Below are positions 50,694-58,105 of a stretch of DNA of 64,000 bases, in pieces (within the stretch, counting starts at the first letter, position 1; every line of letters begins with the position of its first letter). This DNA is from Actinoplanes sp. TBRC 11911. GTDB lineage: Bacteria > Actinomycetota > Actinomycetes > Mycobacteriales > Micromonosporaceae. The notes under the pieces are model-generated. The model had not been told where the DNA came from, did no database searches, and worked only from the letters and a program-made list of their open reading frames with translations. The position numbers and the translations under genes were made by a program. The stretch covers positions 124,001 through 188,000 of the forward strand of contig NZ_JABBNC010000012.1 in NCBI RefSeq assembly GCF_012933445.1, read 5' to 3'.

Positions 50694-51527
50694 GTGGCCG
50701 CCCGCCGTCCGGTCTTCTCGCACGTGTTCCTGGTCGGCTGGGCGCTGCTGACCACGTTGCCGCTGGCGTGGGCGGTGCTGAGCTCGTTCAAGAGCGACGA
50801 GGAGATTCTGACCGACCCGTGGGGGCTGCCCTCGACGTTGCGATGGGAGAACTGGTCGCGCGCGTGGGGTTCCGCCCACATTGGACGATACTTTCTGAAC
50901 AGCGCGATAGTGGTCAGCGGCGCCCTGGTCCTCACCATGTTGTTCGGCGCGATGGCGGCCTACGTGCTGGCCCGCTACCGGTTCCGGGGGCGGCGGGTCG
51001 TCTACTTCGCGTTCGTCGGCGGCATGATGTTCCCGGTCTTCCTCGCGCTGGTGCCACTCTTCTTCGTGGTGCGCGATCTCGGCCTGCTGGGCTCGCTGGG
51101 CGGTCTCATTCTCGTGTACGCGGCGTACTCGTTGCCGTTCACGGTGTTCTTCCTGACCGCGTTCTTCCGGACGCTGCCCGCCACGGTGGCTGAGGCGGCG
51201 ATGGTGGACGGGTGTGGCCACTTCGGACTGTTCTTCCGGGTGATGCTCCCGATGGCCCGGCCGGGGCTGGTCAGCGTCGGCATCTTCAACTTCCTGTTCC
51301 AGTGGAACCAGTACGTGCTGCCGATCGTGCTGATGCAGGGGGAAGGGGCCGAGAAGAAGTGGGTGCTCGCGCAGGGGTTGACGGCGCTGGCGGTGAACGA
51401 GGGGTACCGCGGTGACTTCAGCGGCCTGTTCGCCGGCATGGCGATCGCGATGGTGCCGGTGCTGATCGGGTATCTGGCGTTCCATCGGCAGGTGCAGAGC
51501 GGGCTGGCGGCGGGCCAGATGCGCTAG
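50694..51527 (+). CDS. sugar ABC transporter permease, NgcG-like
   Basis: A 277-residue MalG-type permease with six helices and the EAA loop AEAAMVDGCGHFGLFFRVMLPMARPGL. The GTG starts immediately after the previous stop; GGAG in the end of the upstream gene is the likely ribosome site. Last gene of the operon; two small hairpins follow at 51537-51597. Confidence 0.9.
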   Translation: MAARRPVFSHVFLVGWALLTTLPLAWAVLSSFKSDEEILTDPWGLPSTLRWENWSRAWGSAHIGRYFLNSAIVVSGALVLTMLFGAMAAYVLARYRFRGRRVVYFAFVGGMMFPVFLALVPLFFVVRDLGLLGSLGGLILVYAAYSLPFTVFFLTAFFRTLPATVAEAAMVDGCGHFGLFFRVMLPMARPGLVSVGIFNFLFQWNQYVLPIVLMQGEGAEKKWVLAQGLTALAVNEGYRGDFSGLFAGMAIAMVPVLIGYLAFHRQVQSGLAAGQMR

Positions 51528-51536
51528 AAGAGTGAG

Positions 51537-51597
51537 CCCTGACCGTGGTGGTAGGCGGTGAGTGACCTGGTCAGGGTGTGGCAGCGCTGAGGCGCTG
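51537..51597 (+). terminator. two hairpins after ABC operon
   Basis: CCCTGACC (51537) pairs with GGTCAGGG (51569) over a 24-base loop; then CAGCGC-TGAG-GCGCTG at 51582-51597. Neither is followed by T residues, so termination is only plausible. Confidence 0.45.
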
Positions 51598-51658
51598 TGG
51601 CGATTCGTTCGCGGCCGGGCGATTTGTGCGCGGTCCCACTATGTGGACACCGCGGTCA

Positions 51659-51877
51659 CATCGTGGATTTTTGTGAACCTTGGAGAGTTGCGCCCACATA
51701 CGAGCCATAACTCTCCAAGGTTCACATTCGGCCGGAGAAAGCTGCCGGGCGAAAGCCTCGTTATGTGACAAAGATATTCTCCACAATGGACGTTAGTCTC
51801 ACATCGCGGACGGTGGGTCCATGATGCGGGCGCGGGTCTCAGCAGGCGGTCACCCGTCTCACGGAATGGAAGCGCCG
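51659..51877 (+). repeat. dispersed intergenic repeat with long hairpin, copy 1
   Basis: 219 bases that align almost without gaps to 59440-59657. Shared blocks include CATCGTGG, ACCTTGGAGAGTT, GCGCCCACATA, TCTCCAAGGT, CTCACATCGCGGAC and GCGCCG. Inside, TGTGAACCTTGGAGAGTT (51672-51689) and its exact complement (51709-51726) make an 18-bp stem with a 19-base loop. No coding frame is conserved between the copies. It lies in the 626-base gap 51528-52153. Confidence 0.85.
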
Positions 51878-52153
51878 CGGGGCCGCGCGTCGAGCCCGCC
51901 CGTCCAGCGGCCCAGCCAATCCGGCAAATCTCAGGAAATGTCGGATATGCGAGACGGGGTGGCGGGGCTGACCGACGGACGGCGATCAGGTCGCGATCGC
52001 CTACGGCCACGGGTAGCGGTCCGTACTCGACGACGTTCGTACGGGAGATTGGATGTGCGCCTCGCGAGCGGCGAAATCGGCGTACTGGGAAGTGGTGGTA
52101 GACACCCCCACATAGTTGCGTGACGTCGCATAAGTCTGGGTAGCGTTCTCGGC
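51878..52153 (+). other. remaining intergenic sequence before quinone oxidoreductase
   Basis: No gene recognised. TAGCGT at 52141-52146, 7 bases before the ATG at 52154, is the probable -10 box of a leaderless transcript. Confidence 0.5.
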
Positions 52154-53083
52154 ATGAAAGCAATCTCTGTAGAGGAGTACGGCGACCACGATGTGCTGCA
52201 GCTCCGGGAGGTGCCCGATCCCCCCGTGGGCTCCGACACGGTGCGCATCCGGGTCAAGGCTGCAGGGGTGAATCCGGTCGACTCGTACATGCGGCTCGGG
52301 TCGATGCACAGCTCATATCCCCAGCATCTTCCGCTGATCCCGGGCTGGGACGTGGCGGGTGTGGTCGACCGGGTCGGTGCCGCCGTCACGCGGTTCGCCC
52401 CCGGGGACGAGGTCATGGCGTACGCGCGCAAGGACAGCGTGCAGCACGGCACGTACGCGGAGCTGGTCAGCGTGGCCGACACGGTGGTCGGGCGGAAGCC
52501 CAAGGCGCTGAGTTTCGCGCAGGCCGGCGGGATTCCGCTGGCCGGGCTGACCGCGTGGCAGGCGGCGCGCACACTCGATGTCGGGCCCGGTGACGTGGTG
52601 CTGGTGCACGCGGCCGCCGGTGGGGTCGGGCATTTCGGGGTGCAGATCGCGCGGGCGATGGGCGCGGCCCGGGTGATCGGGACGGCGTCGGTGGGAAACC
52701 ACGAGTTCCTGCGCAGCCTGGGCGCCGAGCCGATCGAGTACGGTCCGGACCTTCCGTCCCGGCTCGCCGAGCTCGTCGGCGGTGACGGCCGGGTGGACGT
52801 GGCGCTGGACTTCTTCGGGGGCGACGCGTTGAAGCAGTCGCCGTTCCTGGTGCGGAACGCCGCCCGGCACGCCTCGATCGTGGATCCCGCGGTGAAGGAG
52901 CAGGGCGGGCAGTACGTCTATGTGCGCCCGAACGCCGACGACCTGAACGCGTTGGCGGATCTGGCCGATCGCGGGCGGCTGTGGACCGAGGTGTTCCGGG
53001 AGCTGCCGCTGGCTTCGGCGGCGGAAGCTCAGCGGCTGGTGGAGGAGCGGCACACGCGCGGCAAGGTCGTCCTCATTCCCTGA
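52154..53083 (+). CDS. NADPH:quinone oxidoreductase-like zinc-free MDR enzyme
   Basis: A 309-residue medium-chain reductase. The GroES-like N domain has AAGVNPVDSYMRLG and PLIPGWDVAGVV without the zinc-binding Cys/His set; the Rossmann loop is VLVHAAAGGVGHFGVQIA. It should reduce quinones or other electrophilic carbonyls with NADPH. TAGCGT lies 7 bases before the ATG (leaderless). The 3' end overlaps the convergent TetR gene by 11 bases. Confidence 0.9.
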   Translation: MKAISVEEYGDHDVLQLREVPDPPVGSDTVRIRVKAAGVNPVDSYMRLGSMHSSYPQHLPLIPGWDVAGVVDRVGAAVTRFAPGDEVMAYARKDSVQHGTYAELVSVADTVVGRKPKALSFAQAGGIPLAGLTAWQAARTLDVGPGDVVLVHAAAGGVGHFGVQIARAMGAARVIGTASVGNHEFLRSLGAEPIEYGPDLPSRLAELVGGDGRVDVALDFFGGDALKQSPFLVRNAARHASIVDPAVKEQGGQYVYVRPNADDLNALADLADRGRLWTEVFRELPLASAAEAQRLVEERHTRGKVVLIP

Positions 53084-53747
53084 GGCGTCGCCGTTCCAGC
53101 CCCTCCAGCAAGAGATCCAGCACGAAGGCGAACTCGGCGTCGTCGTCACAGACGCCGAGGGCGCCGGTGTGCGAGACCTCGCCGGCCAGTTCCGAGATGT
53201 GCGGCAGGGCGGCGACCATCGCTTCCATCTGGGCGATCGTCGCCGGCGGCTGCGCCGTCTCGTTGAACAGGTCTTGGCTGAAGCCCATCAGACGGCTGCC
53301 GAACAGGTGCAGGGCGTGGTGGCTGAGATCCACCGAGCAGCCCCCGGCGCGCATGATGGCCAGGACCTTCTCGATGTGCGCGAGCACCGCCGGGGTCGGG
53401 TTGTCCTGTGCCTCGAGCACGCGGGCGGCCCACGGGTGGGTCAGCATCGTCCGGCGGGCCTGCATGATCAGCTCACGGAGTTGGTCGGTCCACGGGCGGC
53501 CGTTTTGCGTGTTTTCCCCGATGGACGCGGCGACCGCGTCGACCATTTCGGCCAGCAGCGTGTCCTTGTCGCGTACGTGGTAATAGATCGACATCGGGTC
53601 CACGCCCAGGTGCTGGGCCAGCCGCCGCATGCTCAGGGACGCCAGCCCGTCGGCGTCGGCGAGATCAACGGCGGCGGCGACTATCCCCTCTCGAGTCAGC
53701 CGGCCGGACTGTCTGGTCCCGGATCGCTCTGCGGCACGTCTTGGCAC
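53073..53747 (-). CDS. TetR-family regulator (TetR_C type)
   Basis: A 224-residue regulator. The helix-turn-helix (about 18-62) reads IVAAAVDLADADGLASLSMRRLAQHLGVDPMSIYYHVRDKDTLL, and the C-terminal domain matches the tetracycline-repressor class. The GTG at 53747 is preceded by TAGGAT and 6 bases, a leaderless start. It is divergent from the F420-type reductase gene with three operator copies between them (53757-53798), so it most likely represses both genes and responds to a small ligand. Confidence 0.9.
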   Translation of the reverse strand: MPRRAAERSGTRQSGRLTREGIVAAAVDLADADGLASLSMRRLAQHLGVDPMSIYYHVRDKDTLLAEMVDAVAASIGENTQNGRPWTDQLRELIMQARRTMLTHPWAARVLEAQDNPTPAVLAHIEKVLAIMRAGGCSVDLSHHALHLFGSRLMGFSQDLFNETAQPPATIAQMEAMVAALPHISELAGEVSHTGALGVCDDDAEFAFVLDLLLEGLERRRLRE

Positions 53748-53756
53748 GCGAGAATC

Positions 53757-53798
53757 CTACGCTGTAGAGTGCCCCTACGCCGTAGACCTACGCCGTAG
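53757..53798. promoter_or_regulatory. triple operator CTACGCYGTAG
   Basis: Three copies of an 11-base odd palindrome (CTACG-C-CGTAG): 53757-53767 (one mismatch), 53775-53785 and 53788-53798. The first overlaps the TetR -10 box (TAGGAT, minus strand 53759-53754); the last ends about 10 bases before the reductase start. Confidence 0.8.
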
Positions 53799-53808
53799 GG
53801 GAGGAACA

Positions 53809-54279
53809 ATGCCCAGCAAGCTACCTCCGAGATGGTTCATCCGCACCGCCTGGGTCGTGCACCGGGTTCTGTTACGCATCGTCGGCGATCGGCGGGGGCT
53901 GCGCCGCCCGCGGCCCGGCGGCGGGTTCGGGATGCTGCGCCTGCACACGGTCGGTCGTCGCTCGGGGCAGCCCCGGGCGGTCGTGCTCGGCTACCTGGAG
54001 GATGACGACCGGTTCGTCACTCTCGCCATGAACGGCTGGGATCCGGCCGAGCCCGCGTGGTGGCTCAACCTGCAGGCACGGCCGGACGCCACGGTCGACC
54101 TGACCGGCGGCTCCCGCCCGGTGACGGCCTATCGCGCCGACGGTCCGGAACGCGAGCGACTATGGGCGCTGCTGCGCGACTGCACCGGCTACGGCGATCT
54201 CGAAGCGTTCGCCGCGGGTCGCGGGCGGGAGACGGCGGTGGTGGTGCTCAGACCGCGGCCGGCAGGTTCGTCGTCGTGA
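53809..54279 (+). CDS. deazaflavin (F420)-dependent nitroreductase-family protein
   Basis: A 156-residue split-barrel protein of the F420-dependent DDN type. MLRLHTVGRRSGQPRAVVLGYLEDDDRFV and PAWWLNLQARPDATVDL are the family core, with the Arg/Lys pocket for F420. Members reduce quinones or nitro compounds. GGGGAGGA stands 4 bases before the ATG. Controlled by the divergent TetR gene through the triple operator. The end overlaps the convergent apbE gene by 32 bases. Confidence 0.9.
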   Translation: MPSKLPPRWFIRTAWVVHRVLLRIVGDRRGLRRPRPGGGFGMLRLHTVGRRSGQPRAVVLGYLEDDDRFVTLAMNGWDPAEPAWWLNLQARPDATVDLTGGSRPVTAYRADGPERERLWALLRDCTGYGDLEAFAAGRGRETAVVVLRPRPAGSSS

Positions 54280-54997
54280 ACGCGCGGCCGTCGTCGGTGA
54301 CCACCGCCGACTCGTATCCGTCGGCCGCCCGCTTTGCCAGCCAGGGCAGGCCGCTCTCCCCCATGGCCAGGGCCGCGGTCGCGTACGCGTCGGCCAGCGC
54401 CAGGTCGGCGCCGACCACGGTCACCGAGCGCAAACCACGAGCCGGCGTACGCGTCCGGGGGTTGATCACATGATCCCCGCGTTCGTAGGTGCCGGAGGTC
54501 GCGATCGCGCCGTCGTGCAGGGCCAGTACCCAGCTGACCTTGTCGGCCTCCCACGGGTGCCGGATCCCGACCCGCCACGGACCGCCGTCCGGGTGCTCGC
54601 CACGCATCCGGATGTCGCCGCCCGCGTTGATGTAGTGGCTGGTCGAGCCGCGTTCCAGCAGCCGGGCGGAGGCGACCTCGACGGACCAGCCCTTGACGTA
54701 TCCGGAGGGGTCGAGCAGGCCACCGGCGTACGCGTCGAAGTAACCGTCGGTGTCCCGCCAGAGATCGGCGCACGCGCCCAGCACCCACCGCAGGTCCGCG
54801 GACGCGTCATCCACCGCGAGCTCGCGCCGGCGCACGCGCATGACCTCGCTCCCCGGCTTGTACGTGCTGAAGCGCTGGTCCACCTCGTGCAGCCACGCGC
54901 ACGTCTCGTCGATGAGCGAACGCAGCTCGGCGTCCGGCCGGTCGTCGGCCAGTTCGATGCTGACCGTCGTCCCCATCACATGTTCGACGTGGCGCAC
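54248..54997 (-). CDS. apbE: FAD:protein FMN transferase, ApbE family
   Basis: Attaches FMN covalently to a Thr of target proteins, using FAD and magnesium. The 249-residue protein shows MGTTVSIEL, the DPSGYVKGWSVE loop, HYINAGGDIRM and ATSGTYERGDHVINPRT, the ApbE signatures. No lipoprotein signal is visible, unlike many ApbEs, so the site of action is unclear. The start is GTG. It lies 14 bases after the gene for an FMN-binding protein that bears the flavinylation motif, its obvious target. Confidence 0.92.
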   Translation of the reverse strand: MRHVEHVMGTTVSIELADDRPDAELRSLIDETCAWLHEVDQRFSTYKPGSEVMRVRRRELAVDDASADLRWVLGACADLWRDTDGYFDAYAGGLLDPSGYVKGWSVEVASARLLERGSTSHYINAGGDIRMRGEHPDGGPWRVGIRHPWEADKVSWVLALHDGAIATSGTYERGDHVINPRTRTPARGLRSVTVVGADLALADAYATAALAMGESGLPWLAKRAADGYESAVVTDDGRAFTTTNLPAAV

Positions 54998-55011
54998 GAG
55001 GCGGAACCCTA

Positions 55012-55518
55012 CTACGCCTTGGCGGCGTCCAACGCGGCCTGCAGCGACTCCTTGTACGACTTGCTGGTGTACGTGGCGCCGGAGACCGCGTTCACGTCGT
55101 CGGCCGTCTTCGCGGTCAGGGTTTCCTGCTTGAGACTGGCGATCGCGGGCGGGTTGATGGTCGCGCTGTCCCCGGTGAGGGGGAAGGTGGCCGACGCCGC
55201 CGCGATCTTGCCGTCGGTCACCCGGATCGAGACCTGGATGGTCCCGTACGGGTTGTTCGAGGCCTTGCCCTTGAAGACGCCGTCCTTGAAGGGGCTCTTC
55301 ACCGCTTCCTTGTCGACGGCCGGCTTCTTGGCCTCCGGCTTCTTCGACGCCGATCCGGACGGTGGCGCCGACGGCTTGGCCGAGGTGTCGCTGTCGGCCA
55401 GGTCCAGCGGGGCCTGCGCGACAACCGGTGCGGCCGGCGGCTGCACACTCAGTCGCACCCCCACGATCAGGGCGGCGCCGGTCAGGGTGCCGATGGCAGC
55501 AGCGGTACTCCGTCGCAT
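55012..55518 (-). CDS. membrane-anchored FMN-binding domain protein
   Basis: A 168-residue protein with an N-terminal signal or anchor helix (about 5-30), a Pro/Ser/Lys linker (about 45-75) and an FMN_bind domain (about 78-165). The motif SGATYTSKSY (146-155) holds the Thr149 to which ApbE would attach FMN. It is the extracytoplasmic electron carrier between the ferric-reductase-like membrane protein encoded upstream and an unknown acceptor. Gaps of 19 and 14 bases to its neighbours indicate one operon. Confidence 0.92.
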   Translation of the reverse strand: MRRSTAAAIGTLTGAALIVGVRLSVQPPAAPVVAQAPLDLADSDTSAKPSAPPSGSASKKPEAKKPAVDKEAVKSPFKDGVFKGKASNNPYGTIQVSIRVTDGKIAAASATFPLTGDSATINPPAIASLKQETLTAKTADDVNAVSGATYTSKSYKESLQAALDAAKA

Positions 55519-55537
55519 CGCGAAAACTCCCGGGGGA

Positions 55538-57943
55538 TCAGAACTCGAAGGGGTCGAGGTGCAGCTGGCTGTCCGGAACGTCCAGCTCGCGCAGGGTGGT
55601 CACGGCCGCCTCGACGAGGCCGGGGGGCCCGCAGAGGTAGACGTCGCGCCGGCTCACGTCCGGCACCAGGCTGAGCAGGCCGTTCTGGGTGAACAGCCGG
55701 CGCGGGCCGGGGTCGTTGCGGGAACCGACGATGTAGCGGACCCAGGCGTCGCGGCTCTCCGCCAGGTCCTCCAGCTCGCCGCGGAAGACGAGTTCGTCCG
55801 GGCGGCTGGCGCGGTAGATGACGATCGTGTCCGGTGGCATGTCCTCGAGCAGGGCACGGATCGGCGCGATACCGCTGCCGCCGGCGATCAGCAGGGCCCG
55901 CCGGCGGGTCCGCCGCTGCGCGGTGAAGACGCCGAACGGGCCCTCGGCCCAGACCGGCGTGCCCGGCTTCATCTTCGCCAGGCGCGCGGTGTGGCCGCCG
56001 ACCGCGGTGACGGTGAGGCGCAGCCACTGCGAGTTCGGGGCGGCGGAGAGCGAGAACGGGTGCGACTGCCACCAGCCGTTGCGGGTGAGGAAGCGCCAGC
56101 GCATGAACTGGCCGGCCTGCGCGGGCAGCTTCTCCAGCTTCTTGCCGTCGATGTAGACGGAGAAGGTGTTGGTGCCCTCGGAGACGACCTCGGCGACCTC
56201 GAAACGGTGCCGCACGTTCAGCCAGACCGGCTCGATCAGGCGGCCCCAGACCAGGGCCGAGATCACCAGCGCGCTCAGCCCCGGCCAGAAGACGGAGGCG
56301 AATTTGCCGCTCAGGTCGGCGCCGCTGGCGACCTGGTGGCCGTATCCGAGCAGCAGCACCACATAGCTGGTCAGATGGATCAGGTGCCACAGCTCGTACG
56401 GGAGTTTCGCGCGCGCGGCCCGGATCGAGATGAGCGCGATGACCACCAGGATCGTGGTGGCGGCGACGGCGCTGAGCATCTCCGGCAGCGTGGTGATGAT
56501 CGTCCAGGTCTGCTCGACGACGCCGGTGTCCGCGGTCAGGGCGTAGCCGTAGACGATGAAGACGATGTGCGCGATGACCGCGACGACCAGCGTGGTGCCC
56601 AGCCAGCGGTGCCAGCGCAGCAGGTCGCGGGCGCCGACCCATTCCTCCAGCCAGGACACCCGGCTCATCATCAGCAACTGGATGAAGAGGAGGTATCCGC
56701 CGACCAGCCCGGTGATCCGGCCGGCCGCCAGCATGAAGGTGGCGGTGTCGTTGACCGCGCCGGCCTGCGTGTCGAACAGCCAGAGCGCGACGCTGGTGGC
56801 CAGCCCGGAGAAGAACAGCAGCACGGTGAGGAGCCGGTTGCCGGAGGTCGCCTCGGCCGGCGGGCGGTCGTCGGGGATCGGGGGTTGGGCGGGGCCGGTG
56901 GCTTTCCACCCACTCGGGTCCGTCTGCGACTCGAAGAGGATGTCGCTGCGGCGATAGGGATCCTCGCGGTACGGGTCGTTGGCGAGCCAGTTCTCCGGGT
57001 CGGCGTCGGCCGTGGGTGCGGTGGCGGGGGTCCAAGAGTCGGTCTCCGGGGCCGGGGGCCAAGGGTCCTTCTCCGGGGCCGGGCTCCACGGGTCGTCTGC
57101 GGGGGCGGGGGTCCAGCGGTCATCCGCGGGGGGCGTGGTCCAGGCCTCGTCCGTCGGGGTGGAGGTCCAGGCGTCGTCGGCCGGGGCCGGCTGGCGGTCG
57201 TCCGCCAGGTCCGAGGTCCACCGGCCTGATGACGGCGCGTTCCAGCGGTCGTCGGAGGCCGGGGTGTCCCAGCGATCATCGGAGGCCGCGGCGTCCCGGC
57301 GATCATCGGAGGCGGGTGCATCCCAGCGGTTGGTGGACGCGGGGGTGTCCCAGCGGTCGCCTCGGCGCCGCGCGGGGGTCCTGGCGTCGCCGTCCTCGTC
57401 GGGCGCTGGATGCCTGGGGGCGTGGCGGGCGGCCGGGCGATCGTCATACGGGTCGTCGTCGTAGCGGGTGTCGCCTAAGCGGGTCGCGCCGTGCTCGGTG
57501 TCGTCGAAGCCAGCGGTTTCGCGGCGGCGGTCGTCGAAGCGGGTCGCGTCGTGACCAGCGTCGTCGCGGCGGCGGTCGTCGAAGCGGGTGTCGTCGTGAC
57601 CAGCGTCGTCGGGGCGGCGCTCGCTGCCGGCGCTGTCGTAACCAACGTGGTAGCGCTCGTCGAAAGGGGTGTCGTAACCAGCCTCGTCGCGGCGGCGCTC
57701 GTCGAAGCGGGTGTCGTCGTAGCGGCGGCTGGGCTCTGACTCGTCGGCGTACTCGTCGTCGTAGGTGCTGGTGGCGGGGCGCAGGTCGGCGAAGCGCGGG
57801 TCGGCCGGGCGGCGCTCGGTGCGGCGGTCGGACCACGGGTCGTCTTCCGGGTCGGCTCGCAGGTCGGCGAAGTACTGCTCGTCGTCGTCCGGCATGGAGC
57901 GCTGGTCTTGGGAGCTCTGGAACACCGGCGGTCCCTGCGCCAT
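55538..57943 (-). CDS. ferric-reductase-like transmembrane oxidoreductase with long disordered N terminus
   Basis: An 801-residue membrane protein. Residues 1 to about 365 are low-complexity and acidic/arginine-rich, with repeats such as TRFDDRRRDDAGHD and Trp-spaced DDPWSPAPEKDP units. Then come six to seven helices (about 390-570) with His pairs for haem (ferric-reductase domain), and a C-terminal FAD/NAD module: AGQFMRWRFL, HPFSLSAAP, GGSGIAPIRALL and LCGPPGLVEAA. It would move electrons from NAD(P)H through FAD and haem to the FMN protein outside. ATG 57943 is chosen; a start at 58051 is possible. First gene of the operon with the FMN protein and apbE. Confidence 0.85.
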   Translation of the reverse strand: MAQGPPVFQSSQDQRSMPDDDEQYFADLRADPEDDPWSDRRTERRPADPRFADLRPATSTYDDEYADESEPSRRYDDTRFDERRRDEAGYDTPFDERYHVGYDSAGSERRPDDAGHDDTRFDDRRRDDAGHDATRFDDRRRETAGFDDTEHGATRLGDTRYDDDPYDDRPAARHAPRHPAPDEDGDARTPARRRGDRWDTPASTNRWDAPASDDRRDAAASDDRWDTPASDDRWNAPSSGRWTSDLADDRQPAPADDAWTSTPTDEAWTTPPADDRWTPAPADDPWSPAPEKDPWPPAPETDSWTPATAPTADADPENWLANDPYREDPYRRSDILFESQTDPSGWKATGPAQPPIPDDRPPAEATSGNRLLTVLLFFSGLATSVALWLFDTQAGAVNDTATFMLAAGRITGLVGGYLLFIQLLMMSRVSWLEEWVGARDLLRWHRWLGTTLVVAVIAHIVFIVYGYALTADTGVVEQTWTIITTLPEMLSAVAATTILVVIALISIRAARAKLPYELWHLIHLTSYVVLLLGYGHQVASGADLSGKFASVFWPGLSALVISALVWGRLIEPVWLNVRHRFEVAEVVSEGTNTFSVYIDGKKLEKLPAQAGQFMRWRFLTRNGWWQSHPFSLSAAPNSQWLRLTVTAVGGHTARLAKMKPGTPVWAEGPFGVFTAQRRTRRRALLIAGGSGIAPIRALLEDMPPDTIVIYRASRPDELVFRGELEDLAESRDAWVRYIVGSRNDPGPRRLFTQNGLLSLVPDVSRRDVYLCGPPGLVEAAVTTLRELDVPDSQLHLDPFEF

Positions 57944-58093
57944 CGTTCTCACCGTCCCGGTTGTGTCGTGGCACCGGCCACCCCCTGCGGCCGGCGTGAC
58001 GACCCGGTCTCCGGGAGCCGTCTCGCTGTTGTACGCATGTGACATCGGCATCGCTCAACCAGATGCGGAAAATTCACGGCCGGGACCACGCGC

Positions 58094-58099
58094 TACGGT
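58094..58099 (+). promoter_or_regulatory. -10 box, leaderless cobL transcript
   Basis: TACGGT, 6 bases before the GTG at 58106; no ribosome-binding site and no cobalamin riboswitch is visible upstream. Confidence 0.5.
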
Positions 58100-58105
58100 C
58101 TGAGC

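Noticed and set aside
57944..58105. Cobalamin riboswitch upstream of cobL
   Set aside because: The gap is short, no B12-box-like sequence is seen, and the start looks leaderless.
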